A stretch of DNA of 36,292 nucleotides from Lachnospiraceae bacterium. Its GTDB lineage: Bacteria > Bacillota > Clostridia > Lachnospirales > Lachnospiraceae. This document shows, piece after piece, positions 21,986 to 31,526 of this stretch. Location of the stretch: contig CAAGJU010000074.1 of assembly GCA_900770225.1 (NCBI GenBank), positions 1-36,292 of the forward strand, given 5' to 3'. Below the pieces are notes generated by a model. The model saw nothing but the letters and a program-made list of their open reading frames with translations, was not told the DNA's origin and searched no databases. Position numbers and translations under genes: made by a program. Each line of letters starts with the position of its first letter. Positions within the stretch are counted from its first letter, which is position 1.

Positions 21986-22765
21986 GTGCTGGCACTTGAG
22001 AGAAGGAATCTGATCCTTGAAGAGCTCCAGGATGAGAAACGCGTGGTTGTCAGTGAATTGAGCCATCGGTTTAAAGTATCTGAGGAGACGATACGAAGAG
22101 ATCTGGAAAAGCTTGAGGCTGACGGATACGCCACAAAAAGCTATGGCGGCGCAGTCCTTAATGAGAATGTCGGTTTTGATATGCCTCTGACGATCCGCAG
22201 CAGAAAAAATGTTGCGGAGAAGCAGAAGATTGCGAATATCGCGGCGGAGCTTGTGCATGACGGCGATCATATCATGCTCGATGCAAGTTCCACGGACCTG
22301 TTTATCGCCAAAGCACTCAGGAATAAGCAGAAGCTTACGGTTGTCACGAATTCCATTGAGATCCTTCTCGAGCTTTCGGAGATACCCGACTGGAACCTGA
22401 TCTCGACCGGCGGCATGCTGAAGAGCGGATACCTGGCCCTGGTCGGAACTATGGCCGAGGAAACGGCGGAGAATTACTTCGTTGATAAGGCTTTCATATC
22501 CTGTAAGGCCCTTGATTATGAGCGCGGGATCATGGATTCTTTTGAGACATTCTCCCGTATGAAGAAAAAAGCGCTTCAGTGCTCTGCGAAGAGCTATCTG
22601 GTTCTTGACGGCAGCAAATTCGACAGTACGGCTTTTACACGCACGGCAGGTGTGGAAGAAGTCAGCGGGGTCATCACGGACAGAAGACCGGACGACCGAT
22701 GGACAGAACTCTTCCATAAATCAGGCGTGGAACTGATTTATCCGGGCAGTGACAACGAATCATGA
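21986..22765 (+). CDS. DeoR-family transcriptional regulator
   Basis: This 259-residue regulator has an N-terminal DeoR-type winged helix-turn-helix (residues about 6-58, with VSELSHRFKVSEETIRRDLEKLE and then GGAVL). The C-terminal sugar-phosphate sensing domain shows DASSTDLFIAKAL, VVTNSIEILLEL and STGGML. Members usually repress sugar catabolic operons and are released by a phosphorylated sugar. The start is GTG 21986, with TGGAG 7 bases before. It is the last gene of BMC unit 2, 46 bases after pduT, and probably controls both units through the similar motifs at 9666-9687 and 13261-13286. This fits a phosphosugar as the metabolite sensed. No clear terminator follows. Confidence 0.9.
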   Translation: MLALERRNLILEELQDEKRVVVSELSHRFKVSEETIRRDLEKLEADGYATKSYGGAVLNENVGFDMPLTIRSRKNVAEKQKIANIAAELVHDGDHIMLDASSTDLFIAKALRNKQKLTVVTNSIEILLELSEIPDWNLISTGGMLKSGYLALVGTMAEETAENYFVDKAFISCKALDYERGIMDSFETFSRMKKKALQCSAKSYLVLDGSKFDSTAFTRTAGVEEVSGVITDRRPDDRWTELFHKSGVELIYPGSDNES

Positions 22766-22871
22766 ATAAAGACATGATCATCATGGCCTGATGTCTGCAA
22801 AAGTCTGATAATACATAGTTTGTTTGGCTCTTATTGGATTTTTCCGGACAACAGAAATTACATATGACTCC

Positions 22872-22900
22872 TTGACAGAGGATCCCCTTCATGCTATAGT
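22872..22900 (+). promoter_or_regulatory. Sigma-A promoter of the rpmG-secE-nusG-rplKA cluster
   Basis: TTGACA (22872-22877), 17 bp, then TATAGT (22895-22900) with an extended TG two bases before. A 150-nt leader with a long T-run (about 22925) follows to rpmG. I see no gene in 22766-23056. Confidence 0.85.
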
Positions 22901-23056
22901 TTATTGGCGACTGAAAGGCGGGTCCTTTTTTTTTACGCTTTTTTTAAAGAGGCGGTTAACGTGACCGTTTCCCCTTGCGCAGGAAAGAAGCAGATCTGGT
23001 CTTTTTGTTGCGTATAAAAGTGTCTGAACAAATAACAGTGTGGGAGGTAACCGTCG

Positions 23057-23206
23057 ATGCGTACAAGAATTACACTCGAGTGCACAGAATGCAAGCACCG
23101 TAATTACAATACGACGAAGGATAAGAAGAATCATCCTGAGCGTATGGAAGTGAAGAAGTACTGCAGATTCTGCAGAAAGCATACGGTTCACAGAGAAACG
23201 AAGTAA
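23057..23206 (+). CDS. rpmG: Ribosomal protein L33
   Basis: This 49-residue protein of the large subunit reads MRTRITLECTECKHRNYNTT at its start and ends with KHTVHRETK. Two CxxC pairs, CTEC and CRFC, mark the zinc-binding (C+) form of L33. The start ATG follows GGGAGG 8 bases upstream. It is the first gene of the classical cluster and is followed by secE, as in most Firmicutes. Confidence 0.97.
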   Translation: MRTRITLECTECKHRNYNTTKDKKNHPERMEVKKYCRFCRKHTVHRETK

Positions 23207-23249
23207 TCGGGATGTGTCGCCTGTAAAAGGCAGTGGAATGGAGATTATT

Positions 23250-23492
23250 ATGGCAGATAACAATACAGCTGTCGAGAAGACCAAGCAGACGAAAGCTGTA
23301 AAGAAAAAGAAAGACAAAAAGAACAGCTGGTCCAAAGGGCTCAAGACCGAATGGGACAAGATCGTCTGGACAGACCAGAAGACGCTGGTAAAACAGACAG
23401 GCTCTGTCGTTGCTGTTTCTGCAGTCCTCGTTCTCCTGATCACACTCATCGATAATCTGGGACTGCAGCTGATCCAGCTGATCATCAAATAA
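23250..23492 (+). CDS. secE: Preprotein translocase subunit SecE
   Basis: This 80-residue small membrane subunit of the SecYEG channel begins with a Lys-rich cytosolic part (KKKKDKKNSWSKGLKTEW). One amphipathic helix and one transmembrane helix follow (VVAVSAVLVLLITLIDNLGL, about 53-72). The conserved WDKIVW motif is visible. I start at ATG 23250, preceded by TGGAG 6 bases upstream; ATG 23238, four codons earlier, is possible. It is 15 bases before nusG. Confidence 0.94.
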   Translation: MADNNTAVEKTKQTKAVKKKKDKKNSWSKGLKTEWDKIVWTDQKTLVKQTGSVVAVSAVLVLLITLIDNLGLQLIQLIIK

Positions 23493-23507
23493 GGAAAGGT
23501 GAATTTG

Positions 23508-24038
23508 ATGTCTGAATCATCAGAAGCGAAATGGTATGTGGTTCATACATATTCCGGATACGAGAACAAGGTAAAAGCCGACATTGAGAAGACGGTTACC
23601 AATCGACATCTGGAAGAGCAGATCCATGAGGTGCGTGTGCCGATGGAAGATGTCGTCGAAGTCAAGAATGACGTCAGACGCACAGTCCAGAGGAAGATGT
23701 ATCCGGGATATGTGCTTGTGAATATGGTCATGAATGATGATACCTGGTACGTTGTTCGGAACACCAGAGGCGTGACGGGCTTTGTCGGACCGGGATCCAA
23801 ACCTGTTCCGCTGTCAGCTGCGGATATGGAGCCGCTCGGCGTCAAATCTGAGGAGAAGATCCTCGTTGATTTTGAGGTCGGCGACGAGGTTGTCGTGATC
23901 GCCGGCGCATGGAAAGATGCGAGCGGGAAGATCACATCGATCAACCCGAACAAGCAGAAGGTCACGATCCTTGTAGAGATGTTCGGCCGTGCGACGCCGG
24001 TAGAACTTGGCTTCGCAGAGGTTCGAAAGGCCGGTTGA
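23508..24038 (+). CDS. nusG: Transcription termination/antitermination factor NusG
   Basis: This 176-residue transcription factor binds RNA polymerase and couples it to Rho or the ribosome. The N-terminal NGN domain starts KWYVVHTYSGYENKVK and contains RKMYPGYVLVNM and VRNTRGVTGFVG. The C-terminal KOW domain starts FEVGDEVVVIAGAWKDASGKI near residue 120. The ATG at 23508 follows AAAGGTG by 6 bases; a GTG three codons upstream lies inside this site and is unlikely. It is normal in length. Confidence 0.97.
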   Translation: MSESSEAKWYVVHTYSGYENKVKADIEKTVTNRHLEEQIHEVRVPMEDVVEVKNDVRRTVQRKMYPGYVLVNMVMNDDTWYVVRNTRGVTGFVGPGSKPVPLSAADMEPLGVKSEEKILVDFEVGDEVVVIAGAWKDASGKITSINPNKQKVTILVEMFGRATPVELGFAEVRKAG

Positions 24039-24044
24039 CGGCCG

Positions 24045-24073
24045 GTGGGAGGGAAAATCCCCGCAAATACCAC
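24045..24073 (+). promoter_or_regulatory. Putative L1-binding hairpin upstream of rplK
   Basis: GTGG (24045-24048) pairs with CCAC (24070-24073), and GGGA (24051-24054) with TCCC (24058-24061). The same pattern GTGGRAGGGA...TCCC-GCAA-TACCAC occurs before rplA. L1 autoregulation of this operon is established in other bacteria; here it is inferred. Confidence 0.65.
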
Positions 24074-24095
24074 ATTATATTAGGAGGTGCCGAAA

Positions 24096-24521
24096 ATGGC
24101 AAAGAAGGTAGAAGGTTACATTAAGTTACAGATTCCCGCAGGCAAGGCTACTCCTGCTCCGCCGGTAGGCCCGGCCCTTGGTCAGCACGGTGTTAACATC
24201 GTACAGTTCACCAAGGAGTTCAATGCCAGAACAGCTGACAAAGGCGATCTGCTGATCCCTGTTGTCATCACTGTTTACACCGACAGAAGCTTCAGCTTCA
24301 TCACGAAGACTCCGCCGGCAGCGGTTCTGATCAAGAAAGCATGCGGAATCCAGAAGGCATCAGGCGAACCGAACAAGACAAAGGTTGCTGTTCTGAAGAA
24401 GGATCAGCTTCGCGAGATCGCTGAGACCAAGATGCCTGACCTTAATGCTGCAAGTGTTGAGAGTGCCATGAGCATGATCGCCGGCACAGCCCGCAGCATG
24501 GGTATCACCGTAGAAGAATAA
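24096..24521 (+). CDS. rplK: Ribosomal protein L11
   Basis: This 141-residue large-subunit protein of the GTPase-associated centre binds 23S rRNA with L10-L12. The start MAKKVEGYIKLQIPAGKA and the PPVGPALGQHGVNI motif are diagnostic; MSMIAGTARSMGITVEE ends it. The ATG at 24096 follows TAGGAGG 8 bases upstream. It is of normal length, with rplA next. Confidence 0.98.
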   Translation: MAKKVEGYIKLQIPAGKATPAPPVGPALGQHGVNIVQFTKEFNARTADKGDLLIPVVITVYTDRSFSFITKTPPAAVLIKKACGIQKASGEPNKTKVAVLKKDQLREIAETKMPDLNAASVESAMSMIAGTARSMGITVEE

Positions 24522-24622
24522 TCCGTTCGCTGAAAGCGCAAAGATGGCATAGCGCCGGAACGGAAGAACCGCAGGAACGGCAGCCCGTCCGTCACGGCAT
24601 CGGGCAGCCGTCATAACAGAAA

Positions 24623-24654
24623 GTGGAAGGGACATCTGGTCCCGCAACTACCAC
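24623..24654 (+). promoter_or_regulatory. Putative L1-binding hairpin upstream of rplA
   Basis: GTGG (24623-24626) pairs with CCAC (24651-24654), and GGGAC (24629-24633) with GTCCC (24639-24643). The AGGAGG of rplA overlaps the end of the hairpin, so protein binding could block translation. It matches the element at 24045-24073. Confidence 0.65.
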
Positions 24655-24667
24655 AGGAGGAAAAATA

Positions 24668-25360
24668 ATGAAACACGGAAAGAATTATGTGGAGGCTGCC
24701 AAGGCAGTCGAGCGTGGCAAACTGTACGAGCCGGAAGAGGCAGTTGCTCTGGCAAAGAAAACAGCAAGAGCTAAATTTGATGAGACCATTGAAGTGCATA
24801 TCCGCACAGGCTGCGATGGACGTCATGCAGATCAGCAGATCCGTGGCGCTGTCGTTCTGCCGAATGGTGTCGGCAAAACTGTCCGCGTTCTGGTTTTCGC
24901 CAAGGGTGCAAAGGCTGATGAAGCCAGAGCTGCAGGTGCTGATTTCGTAGGAGATCAGGATCTTGTAGAGAAGATCCAGGGCGGCTGGTTTGATTTTGAT
25001 GTTGTTGTTGCGACACCGGATATGATGGGCGTTGTAGGACGTCTTGGTCGTGTACTCGGACCGAAAGGCCTGATGCCGAACCCGAAGTCCGGTACGGTTA
25101 CGATGGATGTAACAAAAGCCATCAACGATATCAAAGCAGGTAAAGTTGAGTACAGACTGGACAAGGCAAACATCATCCATGTAGTCATCGGCAAGGCTTC
25201 CTTCGATGAGGCGAAGCTTTATGAGAACTTCCAGACACTGATGGCGGCAATCAACAAGGCAAGACCTTCAGCACTGAAGGGCCAGTATCTGAAGAGCGTT
25301 TCCGTTTCTTCAACGATGGGCCCGGGCGTGAGGATCAACCCTATGAGACTTGTCGGCTGA
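24668..25360 (+). CDS. rplA: Ribosomal protein L1
   Basis: This 230-residue protein binds the L1 stalk of 23S rRNA and usually represses its own operon. The start MKHGKNYVEAAKAVERGKLY, the RLGRVLGPKGLMPNPKSGTVT segment (residues about 121-141) and the C-terminal STMGPGVRINPM are diagnostic. AGGAGG lies 7 bases before the ATG at 24668; the in-frame codons upstream belong to the leader hairpin. It is complete and of normal length. Confidence 0.98.
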   Translation: MKHGKNYVEAAKAVERGKLYEPEEAVALAKKTARAKFDETIEVHIRTGCDGRHADQQIRGAVVLPNGVGKTVRVLVFAKGAKADEARAAGADFVGDQDLVEKIQGGWFDFDVVVATPDMMGVVGRLGRVLGPKGLMPNPKSGTVTMDVTKAINDIKAGKVEYRLDKANIIHVVIGKASFDEAKLYENFQTLMAAINKARPSALKGQYLKSVSVSSTMGPGVRINPMRLVG

Positions 25361-25407
25361 TATATTGAAAAGTAAGTCTGATCAGGCGTGAAGCTTTCAG
25401 ACTGATC

Positions 25408-25447
25408 GAAAACGGGACTGCTGCCGACGGGCGGTGGTTCCGTTTTC
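25408..25447 (+). terminator. Terminator after rplA
   Basis: An 18-bp stem (25408-25425 with 25430-25447, several G-T wobbles) has a gacg loop. Its 5' arm starts GAAAACGG and its 3' arm ends CCGTTTTC, so the T-tract is inside the stem. It separates rplKA from the rplJL promoter. Confidence 0.6.
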
Positions 25448-25460
25448 AGTAACTTTCAGA

Positions 25461-25592
25461 ATACAGATGCCTCCACCCGCAACACGCTCTCGCTCGTCCT
25501 CGACGCAGCGGTGGTAAACTCATCCTTCGCTAACGCTCGGATTCGCCAACCACCGGCGTCTGCGGATGGTTGCGGAGTGGAGGCATCTGTAT
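25461..25592. repeat. MITE-like palindromic repeat, family A copy 2
   Basis: This 132-bp element has perfect 16-bp terminal inverted repeats (25461-25476 and 25577-25592). Its core is the reverse complement of the copy at 4467-4606, with shared stretches such as GGTGGTTGGCGAATCCGAG. It lies in the 708-bp gap between rplA and rplJ, which also holds a terminator, a promoter, the L10 leader and repeat C. Confidence 0.8.
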
Positions 25593-25672
25593 CTCTGGAG
25601 TTCTGCCTGATCGTCACTGAGATCTGATGCGTGAATAGCTGCCAGTGGATTAAAATAAATTCTTCTCAACAC

Positions 25673-25701
25673 TTGACAATTATAGCGCCTCGTGATTTAA
25701 T
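25673..25701 (+). promoter_or_regulatory. Sigma-A promoter of rplJL
   Basis: TTGACA (25673-25678), 17 bp, then TTTAAT (25696-25701), with TG at 25693-25694 as extended -10. It precedes the L10 leader. Confidence 0.75.
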
Positions 25702-25715
25702 ACAGTTTGTATCGC

Positions 25716-25785
25716 GCCGAAGACAGCAGGTGTTCCCGTAAAGGAACGTAAGCACAGCATGCGCCTGCCGAGGACAGATTCCTGA
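25716..25785 (+). ncRNA. Ribosomal protein L10 leader RNA
   Basis: The pattern CCGAAGACAGCAGGTG ... GCGCCTGCCGAGGACAG matches the conserved Firmicute L10 leader, in which GCAGG pairs with CCTGC and the flanking bases form the L10(L12)4 binding kink-turn. A small hairpin (TTCC/GGAA) lies inside. L10 binding should favour termination downstream. Confidence 0.75.
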
Positions 25786-25796
25786 AAAGGATTGTT

Positions 25797-25825
25797 CCGC
25801 ATGTCAACAGGCATGCGGCTTTTTT
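25797..25825 (+). terminator. Attenuator terminator of the L10 leader
   Basis: CCGCATG (25797-25803) pairs with CATGCGG (25812-25818) and six T follow (25820-25825). It directly follows the L10 leader, 240 bases before rplJ. Confidence 0.8.
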
Positions 25826-25905
25826 ATTGCATAAGCTCTTCGAATCAGAGACAGGCTCGTCACATGCGTAGCGTGTGTAAGAGACTGGATGGGATTTCGA
25901 AGGCA

Positions 25906-25991
25906 ACAAGTATGAGCACGAAGTGAAGTGATAGCGGCACGGAAGTGCGAATACTTGTAGGATTGCGAGAGTGCGAAGCACGAAGCAATCC
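25906..25991. repeat. Tandem hairpin repeat, family C copy 2
   Basis: ACAAGTAT (25906-25913) pairs with ATACTTGT (25951-25958), then GGATTGC (25960-25966) with GCAATCC (25985-25991) around GTGC-gaa-GCAC. A further hairpin precedes it (about 25858-25890, CACATGCgtaGCGTGTG). It is the same layout as 73-161. Confidence 0.65.
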
Positions 25992-26068
25992 GTAGCTTAT
26001 GCAGTGTATGGTTTACCATATAAATTCGTGCGCTGGTACACAAATTCTATAAGGAGGTATACCAGATC

Positions 26069-26614
26069 ATGGCAAAGATTGAACAGAAGAAGCCGATTGT
26101 CGATGAGATTGCACAGACCATCGACGGCGCACAGTCCGTCATCATCGTCAACTACAGCGGACTGAACGTTGCTCAGGACACAGAACTCCGCAAGACTCTG
26201 AGAGAGAACAATGTCAGGTATAAAGTATACAAGAACCGTATGCTGAACCTGGCGTTCAAGGGAACTGATTTTGAGCAGCTGACGAACGATCTTAACGGAA
26301 CAAATGCCATCGCCGTTTCCAAGGAAGATGCTACTGCTCCTGCAAGACTGATCGCTCAGTTCGCCAAGAAGAACCCGCAGATTGAGTTCGTATCCGGCGT
26401 CGCAGAAGGCAAGTACTATGATAAGGCCGGTGTGGAAGCTCTCGCTGCCATCCCGTCCCGCGAAGAACTTCTCGGACGTCTGCTTGGTTCCATCCAGGGA
26501 CCGATCGCAAGCTTCGCTCGTGTCATCAAGGCTATCGCAGATCAGGGCGGCGCAGATGCTGCTCCGGCCGCTGAAGCCGCACCGGCTGAGGAAGCTGCAC
26601 CGGCAGCAGAATAA
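26069..26614 (+). CDS. rplJ: Ribosomal protein L10
   Basis: This 181-residue stalk base protein binds L12 dimers and, as L10(L12)4, binds its own leader RNA. The start MAKIEQKKPIVDEIAQTI, NYSGLNVAQDTELRK and YKVYKNRML are typical; the L12-binding helix is near residues 130-158. The end is an Ala/Glu/Pro-rich tail (PAAEAAPAEEAAPAAE). AAGGAGG lies 11 bases before the ATG. It is preceded by repeat C and the L10 leader. Confidence 0.97.
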   Translation: MAKIEQKKPIVDEIAQTIDGAQSVIIVNYSGLNVAQDTELRKTLRENNVRYKVYKNRMLNLAFKGTDFEQLTNDLNGTNAIAVSKEDATAPARLIAQFAKKNPQIEFVSGVAEGKYYDKAGVEALAAIPSREELLGRLLGSIQGPIASFARVIKAIADQGGADAAPAAEAAPAEEAAPAAE

Positions 26615-26762
26615 TCTGCTGTCACCGTACGTTTTTGCAGCAGCACAGACTGCCGCAGGCGTACACAGATATACAGCAGTTTGCACTGCTGTCATCTTAA
26701 GCATGAATGCAGCAGAATGGTCTGCTGCCACTTAACAAAAAATAATCATGGAGGATATTACA

Positions 26763-27140
26763 ATGGCTAAGTTAACCACTGAAGAGTTTATCGCTGCTAT
26801 CAAAGAGTTATCTGTAACTGAGCTGAATGACCTCGTAAAGGCTTGCGAGGAGGAGTTCGGCGTATCTGCATCCGCAGGTGTTGTAGTTGCTGCTGCAGGC
26901 GCAGGCGCTGCTGAGGCTGCTGAGGAGAAGACTGAGTTCAACGTAGAGCTGACTGAGGTTGGTCCTAACAAGGTTAAGGTTATCAAGGTTGTTCGTGAGA
27001 TCACCGGTCTTGGACTGAAGGATGCCAAGGATCTGGTTGAGGCTGCTCCGAAGAACATCAAAGAGGGCGTTTCCAAGGCTGAGGCTGATGACATCAAGGC
27101 TAAAGTTGAGGAGCAGGGTGCTAAGGTTACTCTTAAGTAA
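26763..27140 (+). CDS. rplL: Ribosomal protein L7/L12
   Basis: This 125-residue acidic stalk protein recruits translation GTPases. An N-terminal dimerisation helix (MAKLTTEEFIAAIKELSVTE) is followed by the flexible Ala-rich hinge and the C-terminal domain with KTEFNVELTEVGPNKVKVIKVVREITGLGLKDAK. GGAGG lies 8 bases before the ATG 26763. The 148-bp gap after rplJ contains an ACAGCAG/CTGCTGT hairpin. Codons here are strongly biased (GCT, GTT), as expected for very high expression. Confidence 0.98.
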   Translation: MAKLTTEEFIAAIKELSVTELNDLVKACEEEFGVSASAGVVVAAAGAGAAEAAEEKTEFNVELTEVGPNKVKVIKVVREITGLGLKDAKDLVEAAPKNIKEGVSKAEADDIKAKVEEQGAKVTLK

Positions 27141-27175
27141 TCCAGACCTTCGATTTTCGTTTCAACGAACAGAGA

Positions 27176-27201
27176 GGCTGTCGCGAAAGCGGCAGCCTTT
27201 T
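27176..27201 (+). terminator. Terminator or attenuator after rplL
   Basis: GGCTGTCGC (27176-27184) pairs with GCGGCAGCC (27189-27197) around a GAAA tetraloop, followed by TTTT. This is the classic rplL-rpoB position, where partial termination lowers polymerase relative to ribosomal protein. Confidence 0.8.
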
Positions 27202-27223
27202 CACATCCACGTGAAAAGGCATA

Positions 27224-27260
27224 AACGGGATAAAGCGCGCTTTGCGGGCTTTATCCCGTT
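27224..27260. repeat. Perfect palindrome in the rplL-rpoB gap
   Basis: AACGGGATAAAGC (27224-27236) pairs over 13 bp with GCTTTATCCCGTT (27248-27260). No T-run follows. A further hairpin at 27280-27305 (CACATGCtttGCATGTG) resembles the one before repeat C at 25858, so this may be another dispersed palindrome. Confidence 0.6.
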
Positions 27261-27332
27261 ATCGCGGCGTTCGCCACACCTCATCACATGCTTTGCATGT
27301 GTGAGAATGCGGCTCTCTGCTCGCGTAAAAAG

Positions 27333-27361
27333 AGCCGGCGCATATCTGTGCGTCGGCTTTG
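27333..27361 (+). terminator. Second terminator-like hairpin before rpoB
   Basis: AGCCGGCGCA (27333-27342) pairs with TGCGTCGGCT (27349-27358), with one wobble, and TTTG follows. Together with the structure at 27176 it would cut readthrough into rpoB. Confidence 0.6.
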
Positions 27362-27450
27362 TACTCATTGCATGTAAAAAATGACGTGTAAAAATTTCGT
27401 CAGAAAAATTTAACAATTATCCTTGCATGTCAATGGAAATTATGTTAGTC

Positions 27451-27456
27451 TATAAA
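27451..27456 (+). promoter_or_regulatory. Possible -10 box of an rpoBC promoter
   Basis: TATAAA lies about 145 bp before rpoB. TTGCAT (27423-27428) upstream has a 22-bp spacer, too long, so the -35 is unclear. A promoter is expected because two terminator-like hairpins precede. Confidence 0.35.
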
Positions 27457-27484
27457 ATGCACTATTTTGGGGCGGTATGCCTTT

Positions 27485-27536
27485 CCTCTTAACCGAAAAA
27501 AAGAGATTTTTCCTTCTTTTCCGGGGTGTTAAGGGG
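27485..27536 (+). other. Hairpin in the rpoB leader
   Basis: CCTCTTAAC (27485-27493) pairs with GTTAAGGGG (27528-27536). An inner A-run and T-run (GAAAAAAAGAGATTTTTCC) also pair. Its role is unknown; it may be a leader control element. Confidence 0.5.
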
Positions 27537-27600
27537 CAGTGCGATTCAATGGTCACTGCTTTTGACAAGTCAATATTAAATCACAAGAGGTGAAACGTCA

Positions 27601-31509
<3,909 letters not shown>

Positions 31510-31526
31510 TCGAAAGGAGCATATAC

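Noticed and set aside
22766..22871. Terminator after deoR
   Set aside because: AGACAT/ATGTCT can pair but the stem is short and there is no T-run.
27562..27567. TTGACA just before rpoB as a -35 box
   Set aside because: The expected -10 position falls on the ribosome binding site and has no TATAAT-like sequence.
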